Shown here one piece after another: positions 1 through 11,817 of a DNA stretch of 64,000 nt. Numbering within the stretch: position 1 is the stretch's first letter; the number at the start of each line of letters is the position of its first letter. The notes under the pieces are model-generated. The model ran no database searches. It saw only the letters and a program-made list of their open reading frames with translations, and had not been told where the DNA came from. Origin of the DNA: Tanytarsus gracilentus (lineage: Eukaryota > Arthropoda > Insecta > Diptera > Chironomidae). Location of the stretch: assembly GCA_038502055.1 (NCBI GenBank), contig JAXRKN010000044.1:9573501-9637500 (forward strand), written 5' to 3'. The translations under genes and the position numbers were made by a program.

Positions 1-144
1 TTTCTGTTTACTTTTTTTCGCTTACATTCCCTTCGTCGTTTTTTTCCTCCGTGCTGCAGTTGCGTACCCTCTCATTTCAGCGAGTTTTTCACAAAATTTT
101 TCTCTCAAAGAAAAAGCGGAAATCGTTGATAAATTGAAGAAAAA

Positions 145-1303
145 ATGAGTGTCGAAGAGGAGGTTTTAAGAATTCACAAAAAGCTGAGCAAAATGACATC
201 GAGTTCTAGCGTGAGTAGAAGTATTTCTATCGAAAATGCTAGCAATTATTTTGCGCGGCTTGAAAACGCTTAAAATGTTTGTTTTCATTTTATTTCTTTA
301 GGAAAATCAAGCTCAGGCGTTGGATCTCTTGAAAGTACTGCAAAATTTGAAAATTGATCTCGAGATCTTGACAAGTACAAGGTAAATTTGAGCTTAATTG
401 CGCCAAATGTTCTTTTAATTCTGGATGTTCCTTTAGAATCGGAATGGCTGTCAACGAGTTGAGGAAGTGCAGTAAGGATGAGGAGGTGATTAATTTGTCG
501 AAGAAACTCATTAAAAACTGGAAAAAACTTCTCAGCAGTCCCGATAGTCCTAAATCAACGCAAAAATCTACCAGCAATGGCAGCTCCAGTAAGTCATCGA
601 GCAAGGAGAAGGACGAAAAGAGTAAGGACTCAAAGAGCAAGAATTCATCGCAAACTTCCTTTCCTCCGCCAACAAGCAGTTCCACTACCGATGTCGTTCG
701 TTTAAAGTGTCGCGAGATGCTCACGGCCGCTATCAAATACGAAGATTATCCCGATGGATGTGCATCGCCTGAAGAACTCGCCGAAGAACTTGAGGAAGCC
801 ATTTTCCTTGAATTTAAAAATACAGACATGCGATATAAGAATCGCGTTCGCTCCCGCATTTCCAATCTAAAGGATTCTAAAAATCCAGAGCTACGTGTTA
901 ATTACGTCAGCGGTGTCATCCCTGCCACAAAGTAATACATAAATCATTAAATTTTTTTTATTGCAGCTTTAATTGCTATTCTAAAACTTTTTAGACTCGC
1001 TAAAATGACACCCGAAGAGATGGCCAGCGATGAGATGAAAAAGATGCGCGAAAAATTTGTCAAAGAATCCATCAACGATGCACAATTGGTGAGCTTTTTT
1101 CTTGCAATCCTCCTCTTGCTTCATTTTAATAATTTAAAAAATTTCAGGCAACGGTTCAAGGTACAAAAACAGACATGCTTAAATGTGGCAAGTGCAAAGG
1201 AAAGAACTGCACTTATAATCAACTCCAAACTCGATCTGCTGATGAACCCATGACGACATTTGTCCTCTGCAATCAGTGTGGAAATCGATGGAAATTTTGT
1301 TAA
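145..1303 (+). CDS. TfIIS: Transcription elongation factor TFIIS
   Basis: Five coding exons: 145-210, 302-381, 437-931, 995-1088 and 1148-1303. All have GT/AG borders and join in phase to give 296 residues, close to the fly protein. TFIIS binds stalled RNA polymerase II in the nucleus and stimulates transcript cleavage. Residues 1-80 are the N-terminal LW/TFIIS-N helical domain, followed by a Ser/Lys-rich linker (about 85-125), the central Pol II-binding domain (about 130-245) and the C-terminal zinc ribbon. Visible zinc ligands are C258, C261, C286 and C289. The invariant acidic pair of the RSADEP hairpin, D277-E278, is present. The start is the first ATG after a stop-free leader. Positions 1-144 look like 5'UTR. 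Family call is certain; exon borders are inferred. Confidence 0.96.
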
Positions 1304-1813
1304 ACACTTTCTTATTCAAGTAAAATTATTTCTACATTTTAATATTAAGCGAAAAAGAGTTGATTCATCCAAAAAAAAAAACAAGCAGTAAGTAGAAATG
1401 ACTACAAGCACATACCGAAAAAAAGTTTAATCATTATTAGATTTTTTCATCACCGTTTAAAACCCTAGAATGTTCTTTTCCGTGTAAAATGGTAATGATG
1501 CTTAAATTTTAAGGAAATATTCAAACTAAATTTTTTACATGGACGATATAGCGTGAAGTAAATATTTGAATTACATACTTATTATTATATGATAAACATA
1601 TGAGAACTTGTAATCCTGATATAGCAAAAAAAATATATGAACTTTTTGTGGGAGAAAAAAAACGTCAAAGTTCACAATAGTTGTCCTTTTATTAAAAAAA
1701 ATTATTAAATTTTAATAATAATAAATTCACAAGGAAAAAGTGTGAAGAAAGGAGAATTTGTCTTAGAATAAAATCGATTAAAGTGAAGTTCCATGTTTCT
1801 TTTTAAGAATCTT
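1304..1813. other. Convergent intergenic space
   Basis: AT-rich 3' flanks of two converging genes. Several AATAAA-like hexamers occur near 1720-1775, suitable for polyadenylation on either strand. No coding signal seen. Confidence 0.5.
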
Positions 1814-2377
1814 TTAAGCGCTAATTGAAACGACATCAGAAAGTTGATTCACCCAGAATGTACCGCCATTTTTGGCTACAGTGGCATGGAATCGAACCTT
1901 CTCTGAGAGTCCTTTTGGCGCAGTCCACAACAAAGTGATGCTGTTGATGGCTTTTTCAATTTTTTTATGTGTGACCGATGACTAGATAAAAAATTAATGT
2001 CAACGACATTTACTTTGAAATTTGGAATTACTTACGCTCTTTGAGTTACCGCAGTTCTTGATTTGAGCAAAGCTAGCGCTCGGTGAAGCATCCCAGACGC
2101 CAATTGGTGTGTTGCCAACGCGAGCTTGAACAATAAATCCTTTAATCACATCATCAGCACTCTTTCCTTTGATTGTGACTTCAACTGTCTCGCTAGCTCT
2201 AATTTGCTTCTTGGAAATGTTGATCGAGTATGGAAAAGCTGATTTTTGAGGTTCCACATGATGTCTTGGTGTCATGGTTGCGCATTCTGACTCCGGTGCA
2301 CCGCCCGAGTAGCATGAAACCGAGCAGATTAAAGCGGCGACCACAAGTGTAATGACCTTGAACTCCATCTCTAACAT
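1814..2377 (-). CDS. Reeler-domain secreted defense protein (l(2)34Fc/Hdd11-like)
   Basis: Two exons on the minus strand, 2377-2036 and 1981-1814, joined in phase 0 to give 169 residues. A hydrophobic signal peptide (about residues 4-22, ending near CSVSC) precedes a single Reeler domain. It carries the family marks YSGGAPESEC near the start, KGFIVQARVG in the middle, and a C-terminal exon with TLLWTAPKGLSEKVRFHATV and FWVNQLSDVVSI. This architecture matches the insect putative defense proteins (Drosophila l(2)34Fc, lepidopteran Hdd11/noduler), which are secreted to haemolymph and often immune induced. Two in-frame starts exist (2377 and 2368); the shorter, beginning MEFKV, also gives a good signal peptide. 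The immune role is by family only. Confidence 0.9.
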
Positions 2378-4992
2378 TGATTTATGGTGAGAAGAAGAAT
2401 AATCGACATTTAATGAGTGGAAAAACCAAGTTAAGTGGTTTGCGTCGTATTGTAATACTTAGAATTTAGCTCTAACTCATGTATGCAAAAAACCAGTTTA
2501 AAGCCTTTTTCTCTCTTTTTCAATAAGCTGTTCCTTCTTTGCATTGCAAACGTTCGATTTCAATGAGCATAACAAGAGGAAACCTAACACATGATCGATG
2601 TCGATTTAAGATTGAATAAATCAGTTAAGACTCTTTTTTTTCGCAACCGGTTTTTTATGCAACTAACTAACTCTAATCGACGTTGACAGAGACATTGGAC
2701 ATTGCAAATACATCAAAATATAAATCTTGCATATATGCGAGAATTTTTTTTCGTGCTGCATAATTTTACATCGCGACTTCGCGAGACATGGAATTAAAAT
2801 TAAAATAACTGTCATATTGTACAATAATTATTGAGCATATATGTGCGCTCGTTATCTTAGAGCCTTGAGATCTATCGACAAAAAAATTATTTTCAGTTAT
2901 GCCTTCAAGTACAACCACTTTTCCTATCGTGTCTATTGACCGCATCATGAGGCATCTTCAAATTTAACGCCATCAATAGATTTATTTTGTCAATATTTTT
3001 TATCGCATTAAAAATTATTAAGGAAGGTGTGATAATTGGAGAAATTTGACGTTAGCTAACTAAAATTAATTTGGAATCATTTTTTGGCTTTTTAAATTTT
3101 TAACGTTAAATTTTTTTCCCAGAAAGCTCACGAATGCTTTCGAATGACTTTGAAAGTTTGCATATTGCCCAAGTCTGACAAAATTAAGCAAGAAGCCGGT
3201 CTTATCATTGACACCTTTTTACTTTCACTTTTATCATCATCGTGATAAGTCATCGCGAGAGTCAACCGTCAAATATAAAAAAAAAATTAAAAAATTAAGA
3301 CGACAGCACGAGAGATCGAAGGCAATCATGTCTGTTTAAACATATTCAATTATATCGAGATAATTTCCTAAGCACCCAATTTCCGTGCCTCTATTAAGCT
3401 CTCACACTCAATTAAATTCAAGTCTATTCAAGGTGTTCTTCTCATTATGCAAAATCATTGCGATGCACTTTAATTAAATTATCTCACCTTTTTTTCTAAT
3501 TCTTGTTTTCTTCTCACTGTTAACTATTAAAAGGACAAATTGAGACTAAGCTTGATGTGTGCAAAACTTAGAGAATTTATAATCATCATTTTCATTCTGC
3601 AATGTGGAGGGGATTAAAGTGTTATTTTGTCTAACGTATTAGTAAAACTTAAAATTTACACTGTCAAAAATTCAGTGAAAAAATTTAAATCGAGAAATTA
3701 GACAAACACGAAGAATTTATGCATTAAATCTGTTTTAAATTATTGAATAGACACTAGTAAATATTTTTTAATTAATCAGTTGCTGTATCACATAATAAAT
3801 CATCATAAAATCAAGAAAATAACTTAATCACTAAATTTACACTCATGCGAACCCCTCGACCAATAAAAGAAGAAGAAGAGACATAGTTTTTTTGGGGTAA
3901 AAGAGAAGTGGCTCAATTTGTTTAATTTAAAACTCAGTTGCGGATCAGAAATTAAAGAAATATGAAGTGCAGTTAATAACCAAGAAAGTGAGTTAAAACA
4001 ATGGACAAAAAAGTTCATTCAAAAGTAGCAATCGAGCTTGGCAAATTTTTTTAAAAAATTTCATCGTCATCGAAAAATTTGAGAGCAGCAAAAACAATCA
4101 TTTTAAACGAATTATCGCGACTTTTTCGCATTGATAATGATTATTTGACAAATCAAAAAGCTTTTGGTGAAAATCCAGTACGGAAAAAATGAGCTAAATT
4201 TCAAGTTGCACCAAATTTAAAATTCTTATTTTTTGCTTTCGTGGATGTTTTCTTTTTCTTATTAGCATCGCATGTAGAGAAAGAGTGAGTCGTCGTGTAT
4301 ATACCTTTCTTCCCTTTTCTCTCTCTCTCTATCTTTGCCTTGCATTGCATACAGTACATTTGAAAGTGTAAACGAAAAAGTTGAGTGTTTACGGAAGAAA
4401 AATTATCAAGAAACTGATAGAGGAAACATTCTGAGAACTGCTGTTTTATTTAACAACAGGTGACACATAAAAAATCGTAAATCATAAATTTCAAATATTT
4501 TCATAAGCACTCATAGTTAAATTTTTCAAATGCACGAGTGTGACAATCACTGCTACAGTTTAAATTTTGAAGAAAACACTTAAATTAAATCACTACATAA
4601 TCAACATCTAGCCGGTTTTTACGTTCAATATTCTCTTTCTTGCTGTTGTTGCTATCCAACATTTAAATTAGTTCACAGACGTAGACAATGTTTCGTCTGA
4701 ATACCATTTTTAACGGTGCTAATAAATGTGATGATGATTAAGTGTGCGAATAGTGGTGCGTTTTTCGATGTGCCGTTGGAGGTCACGATGAATTTAAAAT
4801 AAATTCAAGGTGTGGTGAATCAAAAAGTTCTACACTGAAAAAGTTAACATTGCTTGACATATTTTTTGCTGCGCTTTAAATAAACGTTAGATTAAAAATG
4901 TGCGATTGCTCGATTTTCAAGTTTCTTCGGCAACCTTGAAGAGACCTTTTAAACAATTGTCCGTCTCTCTTTTTAATGCAGAAGGAGTTTGA
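2378..4992. other. Intergenic and probable 5'UTR/intron of the GalNAc-transferase gene
   Basis: AT-rich, with no supportable coding exon. A pyrimidine-rich acceptor (CTCTCTTTTTAATGCAG, ending about 4981) sits just upstream of the pgant start codon, so a non-coding 5' exon of that gene probably lies in this stretch. Its exact position cannot be fixed. Confidence 0.5.
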
Positions 4993-7900
4993 ATGAAAAC
5001 AGAAAAAATTTCGTACATCAATCTTCAGCAATCCGAGAGAGGTTCAATGTCTAGCTACACGAGAATGTTTCGCGGAAGAATACGGATGAGCACATGTCGA
5101 ATAATTCTCATAACATCATTAGCATGGCTTCTCGTAGACGTAATTCTTATCATGAAATACACAGACGGACTCAATGGTGGCATCTTTAAAAATTCAAAGA
5201 GAGATCATGAGGTAAGCATCACTCTTAATTTCACTCATTAAGTAACTTTATCAACAATTATTTTATACGGGCTCTAGAATTCGAAAGTGAAAGCATTTTA
5301 GAAACATTTCACTGCTCAAAAATATCATTAATTACTCTACAAAGCAACATGTGTGTGTGTTTGCTTTATTTATTTTATTTTTAAACTATTACAAAATATA
5401 TTCTCGCATTTGTGTTTTATGCACTCAAGTACACATTTAAAAGAAGAAGAAATAATGGCGTTGACTTGATATGAATAATGTACGCGGTAGTACTCGAAGG
5501 TATTTTTCAACCGTAGCGAGGCATTTAAAATAACAAAATTTTATAAATCATTTGCGAAATGCTGCAATATAATTGCAATGAACTTTAAAACTTTTCCTTT
5601 CCAACAATTAACATGTGTAAATCGCGCGCGCGGTGAAATGCTTCGATAAATTAGATTTTATGGCTCCAATTGAGTTAGCAATTTTTTAACTTAAGAAATT
5701 CTAAAGCAACTGACAACTTTAAAATTTATGAACGTTAAATTTTTATCGTTCTTTCAGGAAAAAAAATTCAACTAATAATTTATAAAATCGCATTGAACCT
5801 TTCAACAGATATTCGTGAAATGTTTCAATAACTTTTAATAACACTTAAATGTTTTGTTTAAATTAATTTTTGAAATACATATTTATTAGGTTTGCTGTGG
5901 CGAGTGATTTAAATCAAAAACATAAAATCTACACCTGTTGCTTCATTGAAGAAGAAAAGTCACTAGAAATTTTAACAATGAAATTTTCCTTTCCTCGCTA
6001 ATAACTCCACGCATGACGCACTTTAAGCCATTCATTTTTCTAACAGTTTATTCACTCTTCTTTTTATATTCCGGTGTATAGACTCAATTGTGAAATATAT
6101 AATTAACATTATTTTTGTTTTAAAAATATTTTCTAGCTTCCACATTCAGACAAATTCGTACACCACATTCCCGATGAAGATCCCATTGTGAATCCAGTAG
6201 AGATTGACACGAATATGAATTTTCCAGGTCATAACGCAAACCTTGACGATAACGATAACGTGATTCACATATCCAATACATATCGATCAACTGATTTGAA
6301 AAAGTGGCGACCTGCACCGGTGGTGCGTGAAAACGTTGGAAAGCCAGGTAAAATATTTTGAGCGTACACGATTGGAAAATGACATTAATAATGATTTATT
6401 TTTCAGGTGAAATGGGAAAGGCGGTGAAAATGAAGCCACACCAACAGGAGGAAATGAAAGAGAAATTTAAAGAAAATCAATTTAACTTACTCGCTAGTGA
6501 TATGATTTGGCTCAATCGATCGCTCGCCGATGTGAGGCACAAAGAGTGAGTTTTTTAATTGATTGTTGTTTTATATATTTTTTAAATTAAAATTGTGTCA
6601 TTTAGCTGTCGAACAAAAAATTATCCGACCAAACTGCCAACCACAAGTATTGTTATAGTTTTCCACAATGAGGCATGGACGACTCTTCTAAGAACCATTT
6701 GGAGTGTCATTAATAGATCGCCTCGACCGCTTCTTAAAGAAATTATACTCGTCGACGATGCGAGCGAGAGAGATTTTTTAGGAGAGAAATTGGAGGAATA
6801 CGTAAAGACTTTGCCAGTTCCTTGTTTTGGTGAGTTGACTTAATTAGTTAAATAAATTCAATATTAATATAAACTCTGTGATAGTTTTAAGAACGGGTAA
6901 GCGTTCAGGCTTGATTCGAGCGCGTCTAATCGGTGCAGCCGCCGTAAAAGGTCAAGTCATCACATTCTTAGATGCTCATTGTGAGGTAAGATTATTAAAC
7001 AGCATATCGATAGCTTTATACCATTAATTTATATATTTTCACAGTGTACTGAAGGTTGGCTGGAACCACTTCTTGCTAGGATAGCACTTGATAGAAAAAC
7101 TGTAGTTTGTCCAATTATTGATGTCATAAGTGATGAAACTTTTGAGTATGTAACAGCTAGTGATCAAACGTGGGGAGGCTTTAATTGGAAGTTGAATTTC
7201 CGATGGTATCGAGTGCCTGCGAGAGAAATGTCGAGGAGAAATAACGATAGAACTTCTCCTTTAAGAACACCTACCATGGCGGGTTAGATAAAAGCATTAG
7301 TTCATAAAAATTAAATTTTTAACAATGATTTTTTTAAAGGTGGCTTATTTTCAATCGACAAAGATTATTTCTATGAAATTGGTTCATACGACGAAGGAAT
7401 GGATATTTGGGGTAATTAAAATAGTCGTCAAGTGTGTAAAAACTTAATTTAATTTTCAACTTTACACAGGTGGTGAAAATTTGGAAATGAGTTTTCGTGT
7501 AAGTATTGCGATTAGGTAATTTTTGTCACAATTTTCTGTAAACATTTAGCGTCGACAATTAATTAGATATGGCAATGCGGTGGTATACTTGAAATTGCTC
7601 CCTGCTCACACGTCGGTCATGTTTTCCGCGATAAATCGCCTTACACTTTCCCCGGAGGCGTCGCAAATATTGTGCTCAAGAATGCTGCAAGAGTCGCCGA
7701 AGTTTGGCTTGACGAATGGAAAGAATTTTACTACGCTATGAGTCCAGGTCAGAGTTAAATCTCTACTGACAACTAACCGTCCCATTGCCATTAATTTCGC
7801 TCATTAAACTGCTTTAATTAGAATCATCATAATTAACAACTCACTAATGATTACCATTAACTCTTTTGTTTCCCCTCTAACATGCTTGAAATAATATAAA

Positions 7901-9081
7901 ATATTGGCAGGTCTGGATGTGTGGTGGAGGATCGCTTGAAATAATTCCTTGTTCGCGAGTGGTACATATCATTTTATTAACCATTATTTAGAACTTAGAC
8001 TTACTAATTCATTGCATTTCTCTTCTAACCCCATTAATGTATTTCGCGGACAATTAAAAAAACTAATTAAGGGTCACGTTTTTCGAAAAAGTACTCCGTA
8101 TTCGTTCCCCGGTGGAACTTCATTGATCGTAAATAAAAATAATGCTCGTCTAGTGGAAGTGTGGCTTGATGAATGGAAAGAGTTTTACTACAATATCAAT
8201 CCTGGTAATCTGCTTTTGAAAATCAAAATAGTTAAACACATGCTAACTCATTCACTTCCCTTACATATTGACCTACCGCAACTCTTTAGAAATTCTAAAT
8301 GATTTTCTTTTCGCACACAAAAAATATTTAAATTGTTTTTATGATCAACAGGTGCAAGAAAGACGGCAGCAGGCGATGTCTCGGGTCGTTTAGCACTGCG
8401 TGATAGGCTAAAGTGTAAGAGTTTCCGATGGTATTTGGAAAACATATATCCAGAGAGTCAAATGCCGCTCGATTATTATTTCCTCGGCGAGGTGAGCTTT
8501 AGTGACCCAAATTGCTTAAATTCTATTCACTCTCTCTCTTTTATATATAGATTCGTAATGTTGAAAGTCAAAATTGTTTAGACACAATGGGACACAAGTC
8601 GGGAGAGAAAGTCGGCAGTAGTTATTGTCATGGATTAGGTAAAAAGAATAGAAATTGATAAAGATCTTGATGGAATCGTAGGCTGACGTTGATTTATTTT
8701 AGGTGGAAATCAAGTGTTTGCTTACACAAAGAGACAACAAATTATGTCCGATGACAATTGTCTCGATGCATCAAACGCAAATGGACCCGTGAATTTGGTT
8801 CGTTGTCATGGCATGGGTGGCAATCAAGAATGGATGTATGACGAGACTGTGAGTTAATTTTTTATTATTTTAGACTTATTTAATTTAATTAAATCTATTA
8901 ATTTTAGGATCTAACGATAAAACACGTAAATTCGGGCAATTGCCTCACCCGTCCGACGCGCGAAGATCCCTCAACACCATTATTACGACCATGTAATTAT
9001 TCGAAGGGTCAACAATGGCTTATGCAATCGAAATTCAAGTGGCAATCAAAGCACGGTACAGAGGACGATGAACGGAGATAG
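4993..9081 (+). CDS. Polypeptide N-acetylgalactosaminyltransferase (GALNT1/13-like pgant)
   Basis: Golgi type II membrane enzyme that starts mucin-type O-glycans by moving GalNAc from UDP-GalNAc to Ser/Thr. Exons: 4993-5211, 6137-6347, 6407-6545, 6606-6829, 6885-6985, 7045-7282, 7340-7411, 7470-7498, then one of two alternative segments (7567-7747, or 7911-7961 plus 8072-8204), then 8352-8491, 8551-8638, 8703-8848 and 8908-9081. Every junction keeps phase, giving 653 or 654 residues. Seen: TM anchor about 35-55, FHNEAW and LVDDASERDF of the GT-A fold, metal-binding D294-x-H296, WGGEN at 401-405, and a ricin-type lectin domain from about 520 with CLD and QEW-type motifs. The duplicated exon recalls Drosophila pgant9, which is known to be alternatively spliced. 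Closest vertebrate look is GALNT1/13; one-to-one orthology is not proven. Confidence 0.95.
7567..7747 (+). other. Mutually exclusive exon version A of the GalNAc-transferase
   Basis: Encodes 60 residues starting IWQCGGILEIAPCSHVGHVF and ending in EFYYAMSP. Enters in phase 0 and leaves in phase 1 (181 nt). It follows WGGENLEMSFR directly, so it supplies the second half of the Gal/GalNAc-T motif and the loop over the acceptor site. Version B further downstream encodes the same segment. Confidence 0.9.
7911..8204 (+). other. Mutually exclusive exon version B of the GalNAc-transferase (split by its own intron)
   Basis: Two pieces, 7911-7961 (VWMCGGGSLEIIPCSRV) and 8072-8204 (GHVFRKSTPYSFPGG ... 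EFYYNINP), together 184 nt. It has the same entry and exit phase as version A, so the two can replace each other but cannot both be used without repeating the motif. It carries one more Gly than version A in the CGG run. The acceptor before 8072 (AATTAAG) has a poor pyrimidine tract. Confidence 0.88.
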
Positions 9082-10181
9082 GGTCTACTCAAACTAGCTA
9101 ATATGGATTAAAAAAAGAGAATATTTATTTCAGTTACGTTCCCAATCAACTTTTTAAAATTTTGTGTAAATTAAATTATCGAACACCGTTACGTTACACG
9201 CCGCAAATAATAGATCCAATAATATTTCATCTTTGACAATCGCGATAGTTATTTTCTATAAGAGATGATGTTATATGAGCCACTTAGATAGATTGCAAAA
9301 GGAAGGCGATGAAGAATTTCTTTTGTGACTTAAATGTGATCAAGAAACCTTTTACTAAACAATTCTTATAAAAAATTAAAATTTATAAGTTAAAGATACC
9401 TCTCGATGAGTGTAGTTGTTAGAGCCGAATGAAGATAATAATTTAAAATATTTCATTAATTATATTTGCATATCAGAGCAATTTGTGAGAGTGCACAAGA
9501 ACTAAGAACGAAGCAAAGCTGGAACAATTTTTAAAAACGAGAGTAAAAAATTATCTTTTAAGTAGGAATTTAAAACTTTAAGACGAAATTAGATGCAAAA
9601 TCGTACTACATGTGCCAGAATAAAAAAAAAAGAGTTGGCAAAATGATGAAATTCCTCTAATATTACATAAAAAAATCTTCCAATTCATCATTGAAAAGTA
9701 AATTAAAAATTTTAAGTCAGGACTTGTGCTTATAATTTTGTAAATATCCTTAAAAGCTCTATTTTCTCTCTACAACGCTGGTGTAGGTGCAATTTCCCTG
9801 TTACTAAATACTAATTGCTGTTATTTTATTTTTTTGAGATCAAATTTTCTTTACCGCCATGAATTAATTTAATTTATTATGTCCTCAAACTTTTTTTTAA
9901 TCCCGTAAACTACTTCTTTTAGCGAACTATGCATTTTTTGTAAAATAAGCATAAGTAATAAATTTTAAAATTTTTAAGAAAATTCTCTAGCTTTTCTTTG
10001 CTCGATTTTCAGCCTTCATCCAACTGTCACACCCACGTTAAGGAAACATTTTTAAAATTACATCCGCTGGAAGTTAAACATCAAAAACACTCCTCTTTCT
10101 GTTTAATTGAAATTTATCAATTAAAAAGGTTTTTATTTCAATTTTTTTTGTTGTTGATGGAATCTTGAAGATGAGTACAGC
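9082..10181. other. Convergent 3' flanks
   Basis: AT-rich sequence between the converging GalNAc-transferase and RpL37A genes. It has several AATAAA motifs (for example near 9620) and no coding signal. Confidence 0.5.
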
Positions 10182-10573
10182 TTAGTTCATCTCTCTCAAA
10201 CGTCTGACAGCTGATCGGACTGAAGCGGCGGCAGTTGTGGCAAAAACCTAAAATAAATTTACTCGTTAGCAATCCAGCTTAGTTTTAATTATGCTGCAAA
10301 TTACCCAAGCACCACCAGCGACAACTCGTTTGCATCGTTTACAGCTCCAGATGCCAACACATGTACGCTTCATTGCGTCCTTTCCACAGAAACTGCAGGT
10401 ATATTTTCCGTGCTGGGAGATTTCGATTTTCTTCACCATCTTTCTGAGTGAAGCACCATAGCGAGTTCCGTACTTGCCTACGATTCCAACTTTCTTTGTA
10501 CGTTTAGCCTAAAAATAAATAGGAATACTTTAGTTAATGTTGTCGCTATTCATATTTTAGATATTCTTACCAT
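10182..10573 (-). CDS. RpL37A: Ribosomal protein L37A (eL43)
   Basis: Zinc-finger protein of the large cytosolic ribosomal subunit. Three coding exons on the minus strand: 10573-10571 (only the ATG), 10508-10305 and 10247-10182, giving 90 residues, close to the usual 92. The sequence begins MAKRTKKVGIVGKYGTRYG and has the C2C2 zinc site C39-x2-C42 ... C57-x2-C60. It ends VRSAVRRLREMN. The first intron lies immediately after the start codon (ATG then GTAAGA). Further 5' on the minus strand a pyrimidine-rich stretch (about 10830-10860) is a candidate TOP-type start site with a non-coding first exon; that part is inference. Confidence 0.96.
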
Positions 10574-11003
10574 TTTTAACTAGCTGGATATTCAATCGCT
10601 TTCGCTGAAATTGAAGAAAAAATAAAAATTAATTTTCTTGCACAAAAATGTTAACCTCTAAAAGGTATTTTGATAATTTTTTAAATGTTTAAGTAGCTTT
10701 CACGGACATTCTTCAATGTTTAAAGGTAAATTTTTACTTAATCTACACAATGGCATTAAATTTAATCTAAAAATTTACGTTTAAACCACTTAAATTAATT
10801 ATTTTCTACACCAACCTTATTGACGAATGAAACAATCGAAAGAAAAGAGAGAGAAGAGAGAAAAACTGACGGAAAATGACGAGAGCCCCAAAAACAAGAT
10901 TCAAATTTTTTGTGACCGTTATTTTTATTTTTGCATTGAATTCATTCCAATTTTTTTAAATGCTTAATTTTGCTACATTTTGACATTTATTAATTTTTAA
11001 ATT
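10574..11003. other. Upstream region of RpL37A
   Basis: Contains a probable 5'UTR intron acceptor (TTTCAG on the minus strand near 10600) and a CT-rich tract at about 10830-10860 that resembles a ribosomal-protein TOP initiator. Nothing else seen. Confidence 0.4.
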
Positions 11004-11764
11004 TTAGTTCATCATTCTCTCTTCATTCGTCTTAATTGGGAGATGCCAGACACCACCAAAATCGTCATCGACCTCGCTGACAAATTGTTCACCATTGCCT
11101 TTAATCTCCTCTTCATTATCAAAAAAGTTATTGCCTTGCAAAAATCGCGCGCGTGGTATTAAATTATAATTATTTCTCGCGTCAGATCCTGATCCATGGT
11201 GAAGATGCTGCTGTTGCCTAAGTGAGAGGGAAATGAAAACATAATTATGCTAATGAGATGTGTTAATGAGACAGAGAGAGGCATGTTAAATGGCGAGAAA
11301 TTAATTACGAGTTCAATTGTGTTGAATAATTATTTTTTAAATGTCCTTTTTAAATAAAGCTTGAAAAAGTCCTTGAAAATTGTAACATTGTCTCTTGTTA
11401 AGGAGATATAATAAATTTTAAATTTTTTAATTTTAACAAAAATAAATTACTTTAAAAATGAAGTGGAAAAATTTTTAAAAATTAACGGAAAAAATATTTA
11501 CCTTGGTCTTAAAGCTCTCTCGTTGAATATGAACTCCTTTAAAATATCATCTTTTGCTCCATACCCGGAGTTTCTGTCCTCTATAGAGAGTTACACCTCA
11601 TTAAAAATTAATAAACAACTCAAATATATTTATTAAAGCAATTCGATATTACCTCCTCCCCTTAAATTATAATTTAATAAGGATAATGGTGTTGCTTTTA
11701 CTTCTATAACTGCCACTGTCATGACTAGAAAAAGAAAAATACCTTGAATGCTTAAATGAGTCAT
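11004..11764 (-). CDS. Small secreted protein of unknown family
   Basis: Three exons on the minus strand, 11764-11653, 11580-11502 and 11217-11004, joined in phase to give 134 residues. Residues 1-24 form a clear signal peptide (MTHLSIQGIFLFLVMTVAV...). The mature part is hydrophilic, with a QQQHLHHGSGS stretch, a NNYNLIPRARF segment and an acidic EEEIKGNGEQFVSEVDDDFGG tail near a single Trp. No KR cleavage sites and no amidation signal were seen, so a neuropeptide role is not supported. The ATG sits about 50 nt downstream of an arthropod-type initiator (TCAGTTG near 11810-11816) without a TATA box. The reading frame stays open upstream into a CPSF2-like fragment. Exon 2 acceptor choice is the least certain border. 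Confidence 0.6.
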
Positions 11765-11817
11765 TTTTTTATAAGATTGTGTTCTTGATAAAGAGAAAAT
11801 TTGTTCACAACTGATGG

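Noticed and set aside
290..736. 148-codon open frame on the minus strand
   Set aside because: It is the antisense shadow of TfIIS exons 2-3; the Leu/Ser-rich protein is the complement of the Ser/Lys-rich linker.
2378..2460. A GGAAAAACC motif upstream of the Reeler gene as a kappa-B site
   Set aside because: It does not fit the GGGRNNYYCC consensus and such motifs are common by chance in this AT-rich sequence.
11004..11764. Neuropeptide precursor interpretation of the small secreted protein
   Set aside because: No dibasic KR sites, no Gly-Lys/Arg amidation signals and no repeated peptide were seen.
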